This document shows positions 44,150 through 56,439 of a stretch of DNA of 64,000 nucleotides, one piece after another. Below the pieces are notes generated by a model. That model searched no databases. It saw only the letters and a list, made by a program, of their open reading frames with translations, and was not told the origin of the DNA. A program made the position numbers and the translations under genes. Location of the stretch: contig OZ007575.1 in NCBI GenBank assembly GCA_963931925.1, positions 36,399,350 through 36,463,349 of the forward strand, read 5' to 3'. The DNA comes from Onchidella celtica. Its lineage: Eukaryota; Mollusca; Gastropoda; Systellommatophora; Onchidiidae. How positions within the stretch are numbered: position 1 is the first letter of the stretch; every line of letters starts with the position of its first letter.

Positions 44150-47100
44150 TGCATATATGCATTGACCTTCTGGCGTCACGAAATGTTATTTAGCAGATTA
44201 TAATAAATGTCCGCCTCATTTGTATTTACATCGGGAGTATTTGTAATTCAAAAAAGGCTTTTTAAAAGTGAACTCAAATATCCGGCAGTGAAGACAACGG
44301 AATTTTTTGGTGACAACTGATATTTTCGTCACACGGTGCAAAACTAACAGTCCAGATATCACTGTAATGACATCTCAGCAGACATTCCAGTAACGACTAA
44401 ATCCGTGAATGACTGGGCGGAGGTATTCCGACTCTTGGTCACACAACACTCCTATCACTGATGAAGAATGAACTACTTCAGAACAACCTTGACCAAATTT
44501 TTGCCAGTTTTATTTTGTACTAACTGTTCTGTTAAGAATTTAACTGAAGTTATACCATACATGGCACCCTCTGTTATCTCTGGTTATAAGGTGTTTCCTA
44601 TGTTATCTTTCAAAGAAGGACAATAATGCGATGACAACTGTAAGATCTAATGACACACGCTAACACTGCCACTTTCATAAACCTATGAAAGGCCTACAGA
44701 TTTACAGACGGTCAGGTTAACATCAGCAATAACCTTTGACACAACACCAACTACCGATAATAGCGCCCGAACAAAGTCGACAAAATTTTGATAAAAACGC
44801 CACGCACTGATATCATCATTTTCCACTCGGCTGAGGCAGTTTTTAAGCTGGTTTTAGGGGGGGGGGGTGATTTTGGGGGATTTCTGGGGAGGAAATACAC
44901 AGGCAAAGTAGAAAACATTCACACTACATACACTGAGGGAAAATACAGAACCCGGTTCATTCTCCTTGTTTGTGATTGTGCACTATTACAATTATGTAGG
45001 CTACAAAGATAATTTCCAATGATGTTCAACATAAGCTCTTTTGCTCAAGTTCCACTGATCCTGGTCACCCCATCAGTTTTGTTAAATGTACAGGATCGAA
45101 CTCCAAGAATTAACTAGGCCAGACCGTTGTGAGAAAAATTGAGTCATGCGCCTTGAACAAACCGGTAAACGGGTTTTAATAGGCAGCGAATCACTGTACC
45201 AGTAGCATGTCGGTGCTCTTGACTATCACTGAAGTATTACGTTGTACGTAAGTTACATAAGGCCTGTTAACCGTCCATTATTTTACAGGACTGCCGTGTA
45301 TTCAAAGTGCTAGAGGGACGTGAACATTTTCTTTTTGAAATTTGAAAAAAAAAGAAGAAATTGCAGCTGGGTCTGACTATGAGGATAAAGGTAGCCCAGC
45401 AAAGAGCAAGACAGCAGTGACTATACAAACATCATACATGGACTAATATACAGAAAATGCGCAATAGTTATAATGATCTGTAAAGTGTGTCATGCTGTGT
45501 TTTGTATTCAAATTTGTATTTTCCTTTCTATGGAAATCATAACTAACCGATAGTGGTTTCAGTTGGCCTTTATATGACGAGAGTACAGGAGCCTCTTGGG
45601 TAGCACTTATGTTTAATTATAAATTGAAGTGGTCATTAAGTCGACAGGTCTGATGTCACTGATGATCGAAACTGGAGAGGTTCCCCGAATTTCCCATTAG
45701 AAATTTCCAACGGCTGGCTGAATGTTATCAGTTTATCAGTGAAAGCTCATTACTTCTACCCTGACCAACCCCTTACCAGAGCGATGCCTGAAACAAAAAA
45801 CGTTCTCACACGGCAGCGTTGCCGTTGTTGGTGAATACATTTAAAATTTACAACTTCTTTATACATTGAATTTAAATTAAGCAATGTCAGTGATTGGCTC
45901 GCAGATCATGCAAAAGGTCCTCTCAAGCGGCTATCTCAAACTGTTCTTTAGCCCATGTGTCTTTATCCACCTTTTAAATGGCAAATGGTACTATGAAAGG
46001 ATGGGCAATTTGGTGACTTGTTTTACTAAGAAATGATAGGAAATACACAAAGACCGCTAAAAAAGCGCCAAGATCCCAAGGCAACCCCCAAATCCCAAGA
46101 TCTTGGGAAAGATCCCAAGGACGGCAACACCCCCCAATGTCACACAGTATCACAAGAAGCACGACCGTACCTCTTGCATTGCCTACAACTAGACCAACAA
46201 ACAACGCACAGATCATCGAATACTTTACTACACAATGAATCAACTAAAAACTAACAACAGTCCCTGAACCACAAAACAGTTGCAAAGAAACATTCAAAAA
46301 CAGTCTCAGCGCGGAAGTCCATAATCCACAAATGTCTCCCATAATCCCGGGGGTCTTCAGAAAAATGAAAGAATATAACTCCAAACCAAGAAAATAATTA
46401 TTATACATAACACTTATTGCATTATCGCAATTGCATTACAACATTGCTAAATGCCTCAAATACCCGACCAGCGTTCCCAACCAAGCATTCTTTTACCAAT
46501 GACGGACACACTACACACGTGTGTTGACACAGTATTAGGCTACATCCATTCACGTAAATGTAAGTAGCCCTCGGTACTTTAGTCGAATGCCATGTGGCAG
46601 ATTCAAACTTCCATTTCAAAGGATTCAGCCAACCCTGGCTTTTTGCACCCTCGGGATTGGGCGGTAGGAAAACTATACCACACAGCGCCCCCCCCCCCCC
46701 ACACACACACACACACTACACACAAGACCCCTCAAATCGCCTGCAGGTTCGTCCTGCTAATGGACGATATTACGATTGTGGAAATAAACAGGAAATCCCT
46801 TGTAAGTTTAGAAGTCAGGGAACTGGCAAAGGGTATGCTGTGCAAGCGGTCCCTCAACTTTTGGTAACTTGCATCAATAGTTCACTAGGCTTCACTGTGG
46901 TTGAGGTTAATACGTGTCATTATTTTCTCATTCAACGGTACTTAACAGAAGAGGAGATTTTTCAGGGCTCACTGTCCTCTGACCACCTATGAGGGTATAC
47001 GCCGCCCGGACCCCCCCCCCCCTTTTTTTTGTCTCCACATGTATGCCCCCGCCCCCTGTCCTTTGAGAACCCCTGATGTTTTTATCAATATGGTCCATCC

Positions 47101-48860
47101 CCTCTCGGTTCCTGTAAGCGTGATCATGCAGGGTCATGTTATACAAAATACTGAGCCATCATCTGCATATACGTTACTTGGACTACTTTTCACCAGTAAA
47201 GTGAAACTGTATTGTCCTTTTCCAACAGCCAACTCGTCCCATTTTGCATGTTTAATTTGCCTTGACAGAACTCCATGAGAGTTATCGACATTATTTACGC
47301 GCTCAGTCTATCGTACTTTGCCGGTTGTTGTTTTTGGTCAAAGTGGGTAAAAAATGTGACACAATGTCTCTATCTGTCACTGCTACGCCCGAGCACAGTA
47401 TAGACATGCCATCTATTATGCAAGAGTCAATTATGTTTTATTTAACACTGAATTCTTATTGCTAACCCTGGATTTTTAAAATTACTTTTCATTAAATGCA
47501 GTCCATTGTTGCACAGTGCTCAACAAACCCTCATGTTATGCTCGTATGTCTCGGTGACGCAGGTGCATCGATTGCAGTGTCTGTTCTGATCGGCACATCC
47601 GAGTCTTAACACTTAACGCGCAAAATCGTGAACTATGGCAAAGTAACACAGACCCATTATGTCAAGCAGGCTTTGTGTGATGCGTTTTTGAAACTCTGTT
47701 GCCTTTTATTTACCAAACAAAAAAAAAATGCAAAAGTGACATTCGGGTGTAACGGTGACTATTTCATTCCCATGAAAAAAAATACGTATAATCCATTCAA
47801 ACGGAATTTTCTCAACACACTGAATTAAACTTAATTTCTGCATGCATTTCAAATATATATATACACCATCGCTGGATCTCACTACGTCATCACTTTGTGT
47901 GTTATCATTTACACCCGAGAACTCTTCACGCCAAGCTTTCAATTTCAAATGACAATTTTGCAAACCTGGAATGCAGAACAATCGTCTCCTTTTGAAATTA
48001 CGAAACATATGTAGCTGAGGAAATAGAATTGTACCTATAGTCAGGTATTTGCCAAATTGTTGCATGTGCATTTCTACCTTCTCGAGAAAATCAGGATTGA
48101 ATTTTGGTCGGCAAAAGACATTACGGCACAAACAGATCTCTTGAAAAGTTTATAACTGAATGGAATGACACTGAAACGTAATGAAATTAGGAGTGTGCGC
48201 ACCACTTTCATAACAAACCCTCAAAATGTCGCATGCAACAATATGGCTAATACCCCTCGCCATGACAGGCGAATACTTGAATTCTAAGAGAAAAAAAAAC
48301 ACTAAAACACAGGTACGGTGCAAGGTTTTCGGTCCCACCTTTTGAGAAAGGCTCATATGGTGACATCTTCCGAATTTTCTCCGTGGAGACAACATAGAAA
48401 AATCCAAAAAAATCATATAAGACCGGATCACCAAGTTATGTGATTATTTTCATCGCCATCGCACGGGTGTACAGGTGTACACGAAGCCTTGTCACAAAGA
48501 CTTGTCTTCACACTCTTCGATCAACAGGACAAAAATAACACTCAAATGACAGGCTTGGCTGTGTGTGACTAACAGTTATTTCCCATGTGTCACCTATGTA
48601 TTCTAACCACGAGGACATGATCAGGCAAGCATACGAATGAAATCAGGTGTTTTTAACGGCTGTCCGCACCTCGTCCAAAGACTATCACGTGCATACGGCT
48701 TGCCGAATTAGTCACTCCTTTCAAAACTTTCCCGCTAAAGCGATGTTTTTTTCATTCTAGTTATCAGAAACTCCAAAACCTTAGGAGATAAAACTTATAA
48801 TACGCAGAAGATGGAATGTACAGTTTCGTTTTCTTATTACTGCGAAAATTTCAAGGACAC
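44150..48860. other. 4.7 kb upstream of the PLEKHF-like gene; no further gene supported
   Basis: Promoter and 5' UTR of the minus-strand gene must lie at its left end, but no clear core promoter motif was identified. A 16-bp perfect palindrome TCCCAAGATCTTGGGA occurs at about 46098, beside further GATCCCAAGG copies. Poly(C) runs occur near 46687 and 47011. The 141-codon minus frame at 47706-48131 has no recognised motif. Confidence 0.4.
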
Positions 48861-48868
48861 CCGGCTTA

Positions 48869-49204
48869 GGGGGGTATAATATTAAGCCCCGCCAGACACA
48901 GTCTGCTGCTGGCAGACATGAAGTGCACACCAAAATTTCCTACATTGTAGCAGGCAGCAAGGAGCGGAGAGGGTGCATGGCCATGCGTTTTGTTTGTTTG
49001 TTTTTAATGTTTTCAAAGCTTGTTTACATGAGTCTGTGGTCAGGCCTACGATAAACTTGAACTTGAACCTTCTTAGTAAATCCGGGAAGAGCCCCATCAT
49101 GCTAAGCCCGGTCAGACACAGTCAGCTTCTGCCACTACTTCGTGGGTGTATATTTTGCTGGCAGCATCTGGCTGTGACGTCATGGGCTTAGTACCATAAT
49201 CCCC
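48869..49204. mobile_element. PIF/Harbinger-like MITE (336 bp) with TTA target duplication
   Basis: TTA flanks both sides (48866-48868, 49205-49207). The ends GGGGGGTATAATATTAAGCC and, in reverse complement, GGGGATTATGGTACTAAGCC pair with gaps. Internal repeats of CAGACACAGTC near both ends are subterminal. A 3-bp TTA duplication and G-rich ends suit Harbinger. No transposase. Confidence 0.7.
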
Positions 49205-49270
49205 TTAACCTCAGTCTCCGAGTACAATGACTTCTCTTCTAATTGAAAATTCACGTCATCCATTTCCGGT

Positions 49271-50374
49271 TGTCATGATCTCATTTTGGGGATCCAGTGA
49301 GTAGTGTCAGGGTGATCCGACCCTTAGAATAAAAAGGTGGGATTTTATAGGTTAGTGGACTCACGCCCTAAGGCGGTGAGTTGTGTAAGCAATGCACGGG
49401 GCACGTGAACCCGGCATGATTTCGGAAGGTGAGACAAGAAACTTTCACGGGGTTTGGCTGGAGGTATATAAGCTTAAGTCGCCATTGTTTAAGCAGAGAA
49501 AGGCTGTGGAAATCATTCGATCCAGTGAGGTTCCTCTCGGCTCGAGCTCCAGGGCCTGACAATAGGAGTCGAGCACAGACAGAATAGATACAAGTGAAGT
49601 CGAAGTGGAGTGACCGTGTCGTCATCCAGAGAATTGATAAACGCCTCGTCGCACTAGGCCAAAAGTGCGAACCGTGTCCTTTGGATCTACGCTCGTACTT
49701 GGCTACGAGCGTATAATGGTAGGCAATCCATAAGGCCACACAATAGAGACAGGAATTACTAGATCAGCCCAGTGACGAAAGCTGAGTAGTAGGAAAGCCA
49801 CCTGGCAATCCTCACAATAGAGACAGGATTAATACAGTGTAGAATGATAGTGTGTGTGGAAAGAAAGAAGTATGAAGTCATTCATCGAAAAATAATCTTT
49901 TGTAGACGTAGTACGTAGAGATTGTATCTCATGTTATATTGAATGCCTTAGTTGTATCCCATGTGAAATTAGAACTCTTGAATTACAGTTAATAAGTTCA
50001 GCGACAAGCTGGAGTTCCCACAATAGGGCTTTGATGTAGCCACTAATTAATGCAGTCCTAGTTATTGTATCTGCAATCCTATCTATTGTATCTGCAACCA
50101 TATTTATTGTATCTGCAATCCTATCTATTGTATCTGCAACATATTATTGTATCTGCAATCATATCTATTGTATCTGCAGCCATATTTATTGTATCTGCAA
50201 TCATACCTATTGTATCCGTAGTAATAAAGTAGTATGGCCCTTCAGGCCTGATATATATATATTCAACAAGTGTGTTATTAATTATTATGATTGTGCCTGG
50301 ACGAGTGTGAGTGGCCTTTCGATTAGTCGAATGCGCTATTATCACCAAGACCTTACTCACCTCGAACCTTGACA
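49271..50374 (+). mobile_element. Solo LTR of a second LTR-retrotransposon family (1104 bp)
   Basis: It starts TGTCATGATC and ends CGAACCTTGACA, with the direct repeat CCGGT on both sides (49266-49270, 50375-50379). A TATA box GTATATAAG at 49464-49472 and AATAAA at 50223-50228 mark U3 and the 3' end of R, placing transcription on plus. A roughly 21-bp tandem repeat (TATTGTATCTGCAATCMTAT) occupies 50058-50220 within it. It is not obviously similar to the Gmr1-like LTR. The parent family cannot be named without an internal region. Confidence 0.9.
50058..50220. repeat. ~21-bp tandem repeat inside the second solo LTR
   Basis: Units of TATTGTATCTGCAAYCMTAT recur about eight times with small changes. 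Confidence 0.92.
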
Positions 50375-50403
50375 CCGGTGGTCACTTCTTCTACTGCCCG
50401 GCG

Positions 50404-50664
50404 GCGTGATTTTTTTTTTTCCGTAAGAGCTTTAGCAAATTCGGGAGCGGGGCAGCAACAGACCCCCAAACACAGGACAGCTCCAACACATCCCCGGGAT
50501 TTTCGGCGACGATCAGTCATATCAGGCACAGTCCAGAGATTGCAGCACCCATGGCAGTGTTCGATAGGACGAGAAATCCCTTAGCCGATGACCTGTGTTT
50601 GGGGGTTTGTTGCTGCCCTGCTCCTGAATTTGCTAAAGCTCGTACGGAATAAAAAAAATCACGC
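50404..50664. mobile_element. Mutator-like MITE (261 bp) with 73-bp inverted repeats
   Basis: The arms 50404-50476 and 50592-50664 are complementary over about 73 bp with few mismatches (GCGTGATTTTTTTTTTCCGT at the left end; CCCCCAAACACAGG at the inner end). The perfect 9-bp direct repeat TGCCCGGCG flanks it at 50395-50403 and 50665-50673. Long inverted repeats with a 9-bp duplication are the Mutator (MULE) pattern. There is no coding capacity. Confidence 0.88.
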
Positions 50665-50679
50665 TGCCCGGCGTGCCCT

Positions 50680-51925
50680 AGCCGAGTCTGATCGTGGCCT
50701 TCGTACGGTCTGATTGGCCTAATGGTTGGATGGTGACGTCACGACACCGGGTTTCAACAACACCCATTTAGTCGGTGGTGCGCGAGGTTTCGCGTTGATT
50801 TTCGGCCAGCATTAATGTGTAAAGAGAGCTAGAGGCGAGGAACGAAATTTCCAATCATTCTTTGCCCATTCTACATTATGAAAAATGCGTCTCTTTTTCT
50901 GCAGCTAAAAAATACCATAAATCATAAATAAATTTATTAAATGCTGAATTTTGCCGCAAGTGGAAGTGTCCGCGTAATTTATCGTCCAAAAATTGAGGCA
51001 GTACACGAAGTTTCATCATTTTTGGTCAGGCAGTCACAAGGTTGTAGGTGCTAATACGCTCACTCTCTAGCTCCATTAACTATGATGATGCTGATGATGA
51101 AGATCAGAGCATACATTTACAGCCTACACCGCATGAAGGCCAGGCAAACGTGTAGGGCAAAGTACGTTCAAACTTTTTGTTCGTGTAAATTACAAAACAC
51201 AGCCATAAAAACAACAACCCGGATGTTCCTTTGAAGAATCAAGTGCAACACGAAGAGATTATAAATAGTGTGGTACGTTCTGAAACACGTTTTCAAGCCT
51301 AGAGTGAATTTCATACACTCTTGAATTCGACACACAGTGCAGGCTGCGTACCTTTTCACACCTCAATAAAAAAGCTTTAATGTATGGCCTAGTGCAGCTT
51401 AACACATAATTAAAATGTGGCATATTTCCTAAAGTCCTACATTAGCAAACAAGTCTGCTCTGTTTATCTTATGTTAATATAATTTATGTTTACAAATTAA
51501 ATGTACGTTTTCTTGTTGTTGTTTTTTGTTGTCCACCCAGGGCTTTAGGCAATTCCACGGTCGTGGAATCACTGTCTGGTGCTGGTTTTCTTAACTCTTT
51601 TAGTCTCATGCAGAAAACGCAAAGAAAGTAAGGCCATGAAATCCTGCTATTCAAAAAGTCAACGTATGAAACACGAGGAGGGGGTCAACCATAAGTTAAA
51701 AGTTCAGATCCAGAAAATTGGCACTTTTCAGAAGTGTAAATGTGATTCCACAACCCAAACTGTGATTCCACAATCGCAGTGTTGTACACATTCACTCAGT
51801 GCTGTTTACCACACTATTCAACTCAGTATACCAAAACATCGCTGAAGTCATGACTGACTCCTACAGGATCATAATAATTTACATGGTTTTTCTACGAGCC
51901 GGATAACTAATGTGTTTGTGTGTGT
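50680..51925. other. No gene seen
   Basis: Non-coding sequence between transposons. No exon-like frame with splice sites was recognised. Confidence 0.4.
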
Positions 51926-51929
51926 GTGT

Positions 51930-52348
51930 TTTGTATACTTCTTTAATTCCATTTGTGAAATTTGCCTTTATGTCATTGCAGCCCAGTTATAACTGGAGCA
52001 ATCACAGCGTCGCCGCAGCGTTTTTTTTTCGGGGGGGGGGGGGGAGGAGGAGGAAGGGAGTGGTACGGATGAATTTTATTGATTTTGCCCGGGCAGCGGC
52101 CTGTTCGGCCTGCTCTTTTCCCATTTCCAGCTGCCAAGGTATCTTTAACGTGCGCAACGTGCACATGGACCCTCTGAGGTTTTCGTCCTTATCCGAGAAG
52201 ACTAAGTGCTCGATCCTATCTCCCATTAGATCAGGGACAGGAAAGTACGAGAAAAATCGCAAAATTCCAACATGAACGCATCGACCGGGGATTCGAATCC
52301 GGCACGTTCGGAATGAAAGGCGAGCACCTTGCCACAAGACCACCATGA
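51930..52348 (-). repeat. tRNA-derived SINE, copy 4
   Basis: It runs on minus: head TGGTGGTCTTGTGGCAAGGT with B box GGATTCGAATCCC, poly(C) tract (G run on plus, 52031-52045), GTTATAACTGGGCTGCAATG, and the tail GGAATTAAAGAAGTATACAA ending at 51930. A further unrelated C run of about 18 follows at 52373. Confidence 0.85.
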
Positions 52349-52399
52349 TTTGTCCTGGTTCTGGAATCATTCCCCCCCCCCCCCCCCCCCGGGCCTTAT

Positions 52400-54480
52400 C
52401 GTAAACTTCACAGCACCAATATAAAACAACTTGCAGGAAAGAATGAAACCGAAAGTATCATTATCTATGCCTGAACTTCAAAATAGTTATCAACTCGAGA
52501 TATGGCCCATGCAAAACACTACGGGTATCATATTATAAAGGAAGTAAGGCCTCCAATGCAATCATGAAAGGCTTTTTAACCGCTGAGCCTTAATTTCTGC
52601 AAAATATCTTGCTACGCACAGAAAGACGTAAAGACATACATGGGCATATTTTAAAAGGTCTTGAAGTTCGCTATAGTTTTAATTCTTTCGTTGATTTTGG
52701 GCCACAACTGAGTTGAATAAAAGAAAGTGTTCCGGCGTTCCTGTCATACTTTTACATTCTACTGAAAGAAAATGTATCTTTTTTCCCCGGCCCAAAATGT
52801 CGGAACACTTTCTCCTGGCAGATGGATTCAGTTCTTTCTTCTGGAATGCCATCACTGACACATCGAATTGGCATTAAGTACCAGTCAATTGTTGATAGTC
52901 TGGGTTTTCAATTTCGACCCTATGTGAACGACTTTCATGGAAATGCCCTTTACGAAATATGATTGGGAGAGGGCGGGCGGGCAGATTTTAACTGGAGCAT
53001 TTGGGGGGAATTGAGACAGATAACAGGTATTAACATTATGATATCCCTCATTTTCAATTTTAATAAATTTTTGTTTGCATGTTAAAGAATTTTTTATTTT
53101 TTAGGCAGCTATTTCAGTGCATATGGAAATTATGCCCCTGTACTGCCGTTTCATGGAAGAAGGCAGTATAATTATGCACAAACAAAATTTTATGCAAGAC
53201 ATGAAAAAAAAAAAAAAAATCTCTTTTGGCTTTGGTTCACTGTTTATTCAACTTCCATTTTGTGGCGTCTGGATGAAACTTTTAGTAGCAGGAAATGATA
53301 CCCCAGACAGAAAGCTGTAAAGCACAGTTCATTAGCAAAATGATTTCAAAAAGTGAATTTGGTCTACATTAGCGCATACGGTGTTTTCCCGTAACACGGC
53401 AGAGTAGGCGTATCAATTAAGTTCTATTGCGTCAGTCATGACATAATTACAAATAATTAAATTCAAAATGGGACTGGCAGGTGGGAGAAGACGCACGTCA
53501 GAACTTAACTGAGCCGATCACGGTTTACTAATGGCTTGATTCTTGGATATATATGCGTGGGAAGAAACGTTAGATAATCACTGGAGTCAGCAAGATTATC
53601 TCTGAGCCTTCCGAATTTCGAGCGCTGGGTTCTAACTCGTGCCCACTCGATTCAAAGTAGGCTACTGGTGTTGTGAAGTTATTGTCTCCACTCTATCTAC
53701 GTCATATTGTGGTGGACTTTTTCTGCAATCAGGCAGTTTCCACCACTCGAAGCCACCATTCCCTCTGGGCTCCATTCCCGGATACGTTAGTGAACCCCCA
53801 TAAAAAATTTTTTAAAATACCCCTCCCCGATCTGTTGTGTATTTTTGAGCGAAATCCTCCCTCACCCAAGTCTCTCACCACTAATAGTATACTCTTTAAT
53901 CTTGGGACAAGAGCACTGTAGCTACAATACTACTGTTTATAGTGAGACGCTTAAAAATTGCTACTTGCCATACACAGGCGACTCCACTGCCCGCCTTCAT
54001 GAACCCTTCGCTGAAATAGTGCCCTAACTTTGAACATTTACGTCAAATTTAGTATTCATAAACACCGCTGTTAACGCAATTACGTGAAGAGGGATTCCAC
54101 CCTCAGTGGGTTAAGAGGGTTAAGATTGTGGATCACTTAGACTTCCAGTCCCCTCTGCGCATGTGCAGACATTCCGAACTCTTTAATTTAAGAGTCACGG
54201 GGAAAGTTCAAAGGTTAAAGAACACACAAGAAAGGTTATGCATGCACCGCTCCGCTAACTCCGCTGCTGTCTCCGTCAAAATAACTTCTCACTGGTACCG
54301 ACACCGGCATCAATGATGTCATGGCTCTTTGACGAAGGGTTCCGACACTGGTGTCGACTCTGGCCCCGAACTGATCCAGTGGAGTGACGACACGACTCCA
54401 ACACTAGTGTCGACCCCCAGACCGGTATTCAGGGATGGGAAACTTTTGACAGACAAATTTCCTGAGCTTTTTCCTGAGCG
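52400..54480. other. About 2 kb without a supportable gene
   Basis: Contains a 13-bp inverted repeat, AGAAAGTGTTCCG (52720) and CGGAACACTTTCT (52801), and a cluster of CCGACACYRGTGTCGAC-like motifs at 54295-54415. No coding exon was recognised. Confidence 0.4.
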
Positions 54481-54486
54481 TGTCGC

Positions 54487-54655
54487 ATACACGCAACCAT
54501 GAGGGCGATCAGACGGCATTATAGAAAAAGCAATGCGCCAATAGGAAAATGTTAAATCCAATAGAATCATAAGGGCATAACTCAGCAAATGACAGAAATA
54601 GATGTTTTTTCTTATCTCAAAAATGCCAAAAACCATTTATGCTATTAGCATAGAT
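54487..54655 (+). repeat. Dispersed repeat family A, copy 3
   Basis: CATGAGGGCGATCAGACG, AATGCGCCAATAGGAAAATG, AGAATCATAAGGGCATAACT and GCTATTAGCATAGA match the other two copies. It is partial at its 5' side. Confidence 0.65.
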
Positions 54656-56439
54656 AGTAGGGGGGCCAAGCCGTCAAATGGCCGGGAACCTTGCACAAAA
54701 ATTTATACTCCTGATTTTGCTATAAATGTTAGGGGAACCACTCTGGGCTACTGAAAATGCCGGATATAATGAGATAAAGGGTGGCAACGCTAAGAAATTC
54801 GTCTAAAACACCCCCTATGTGACGTTACAGATTTGCGCTCTTTTCAGCCAAAATGACAGTAATAAAGTTGTACCAAGCCAAATATTAAAGAGATACCCAT
54901 GCTTTATATATATCAAATTAAAAAGAATTCAATTTCCTACCCCATGAAAGTTATTCGTACTGATTTGTGTTTATTACAAGAAATCTATTGGACAAACTCA
55001 AAACTATACCCCTTATATCGCTAAACATTGCGAGTCCAATATTCTAAAAAATCTTATAAAATATACTGGGTGGCCAAAGTTGAACTTTACTGCCTATTAT
55101 CATAGACAAGTACTCATAGAAGTTTTTGAAAAACATAATGGTACAATTTGAAGATCAGATTATTAATAATAGCAGTTACAGTAACACGTCTATTTGGAGG
55201 ATCCGCTCCGAACTGCTTCACATATTGAGAAATGTTAGTAATAATACGTTACGTCTGTTGTTGATGCTGAGTATACAATATTGCTAGCAAGAGTTAGTTG
55301 TTTCATTACTGCAGTTCAAGCCAGGTTCATTCATTTTGAATTATATCGGAATGTGCTGTGGAAACAATATGTTAGGGTTTGAGAAACAAGTCAAATAACA
55401 AACCCCGCTGTGCTGTCCAGTGCGATCTGCAGACAACATTCAACAAACTATCAGTCTTAGCGTGGCCTAAGTATACCCTGTTTCGTAACTAGGTGTATAT
55501 TGAAAGTTTCCTGCTGGTTTAGAATGAAAATTAAATTCCGGTTCTAGATCCGATCGATGCCACCTGTGAGAATTTGAACGTTTTTCAATAAATAACGAAC
55601 CCCAAGATAGCCGCCGCTGAAAAGGTCCGGTGTCCTTCACATTACAATTGAGAACAACTTCCACAGTGTTTTTTTGTTTTGTTTTTTTTACAGTTGGAAA
55701 TAATCGAGTTTGTAAAAACAAACAGAAGCATATAAAAATAAACATACACACATGGTGCCAATTGTTTAATCTTAATTCGAACAAAACCATTGTTGAATGG
55801 GTGAGGGGTGATGCAGGTGTATTTAGTCTCCAAAGACACCTACAAACTGATCACCATCGTATCAATAGATGTGTAATTTGGGTCATTAATGATATTCTTT
55901 CATGTCATCACTGTTTCACCAATGCCCCATTACTTCAACCATAGTAACATCGATGGGAGAATTCTCATTTTTAGGTGAGTCACATCCAATTCACCGATGA
56001 GGTAGGAAACTGGTTATTAGTGGTCTTTAGGTGGATTCGTCTCAGCTGCCACATCCCTAACAGGATTGCTATAGAGGTTGTCTCCTTTCGTTTACACAAC
56101 TGAATACAGGACAGTACATTAGCTTGTGCTGCAGCTAAACAGGTTAAGAGCCTTTTTGGTGCTCTCAGCTGCATCTCCACAGACCAGGTCGTCACAGTGC
56201 AGAGGGTTGAAGTTTGGAAATGAGCCACCGGCAACTTCCCACGGTAACAGCTAATGCTGAACGTCCAGACATTGTGTCTGACTCTGTTCATAGATGGTGG
56301 AAAGCTGAAGAGCTTTATTGTGACATACCTCTTGGCTGCAATTTTCGTGCTGAAAAGATGCATTTTCCTCAAGAATGTCCCCGGCGCCCGATGATGCAGC
56401 GAAGCTATGAAGTCACGCAGAATCCTATGATTGCTTCCT

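Noticed and set aside
47706..48131. 141-codon frame on minus
   Set aside because: No recognised motif, biased composition or splice context; length is within chance for AT-rich DNA of this size.
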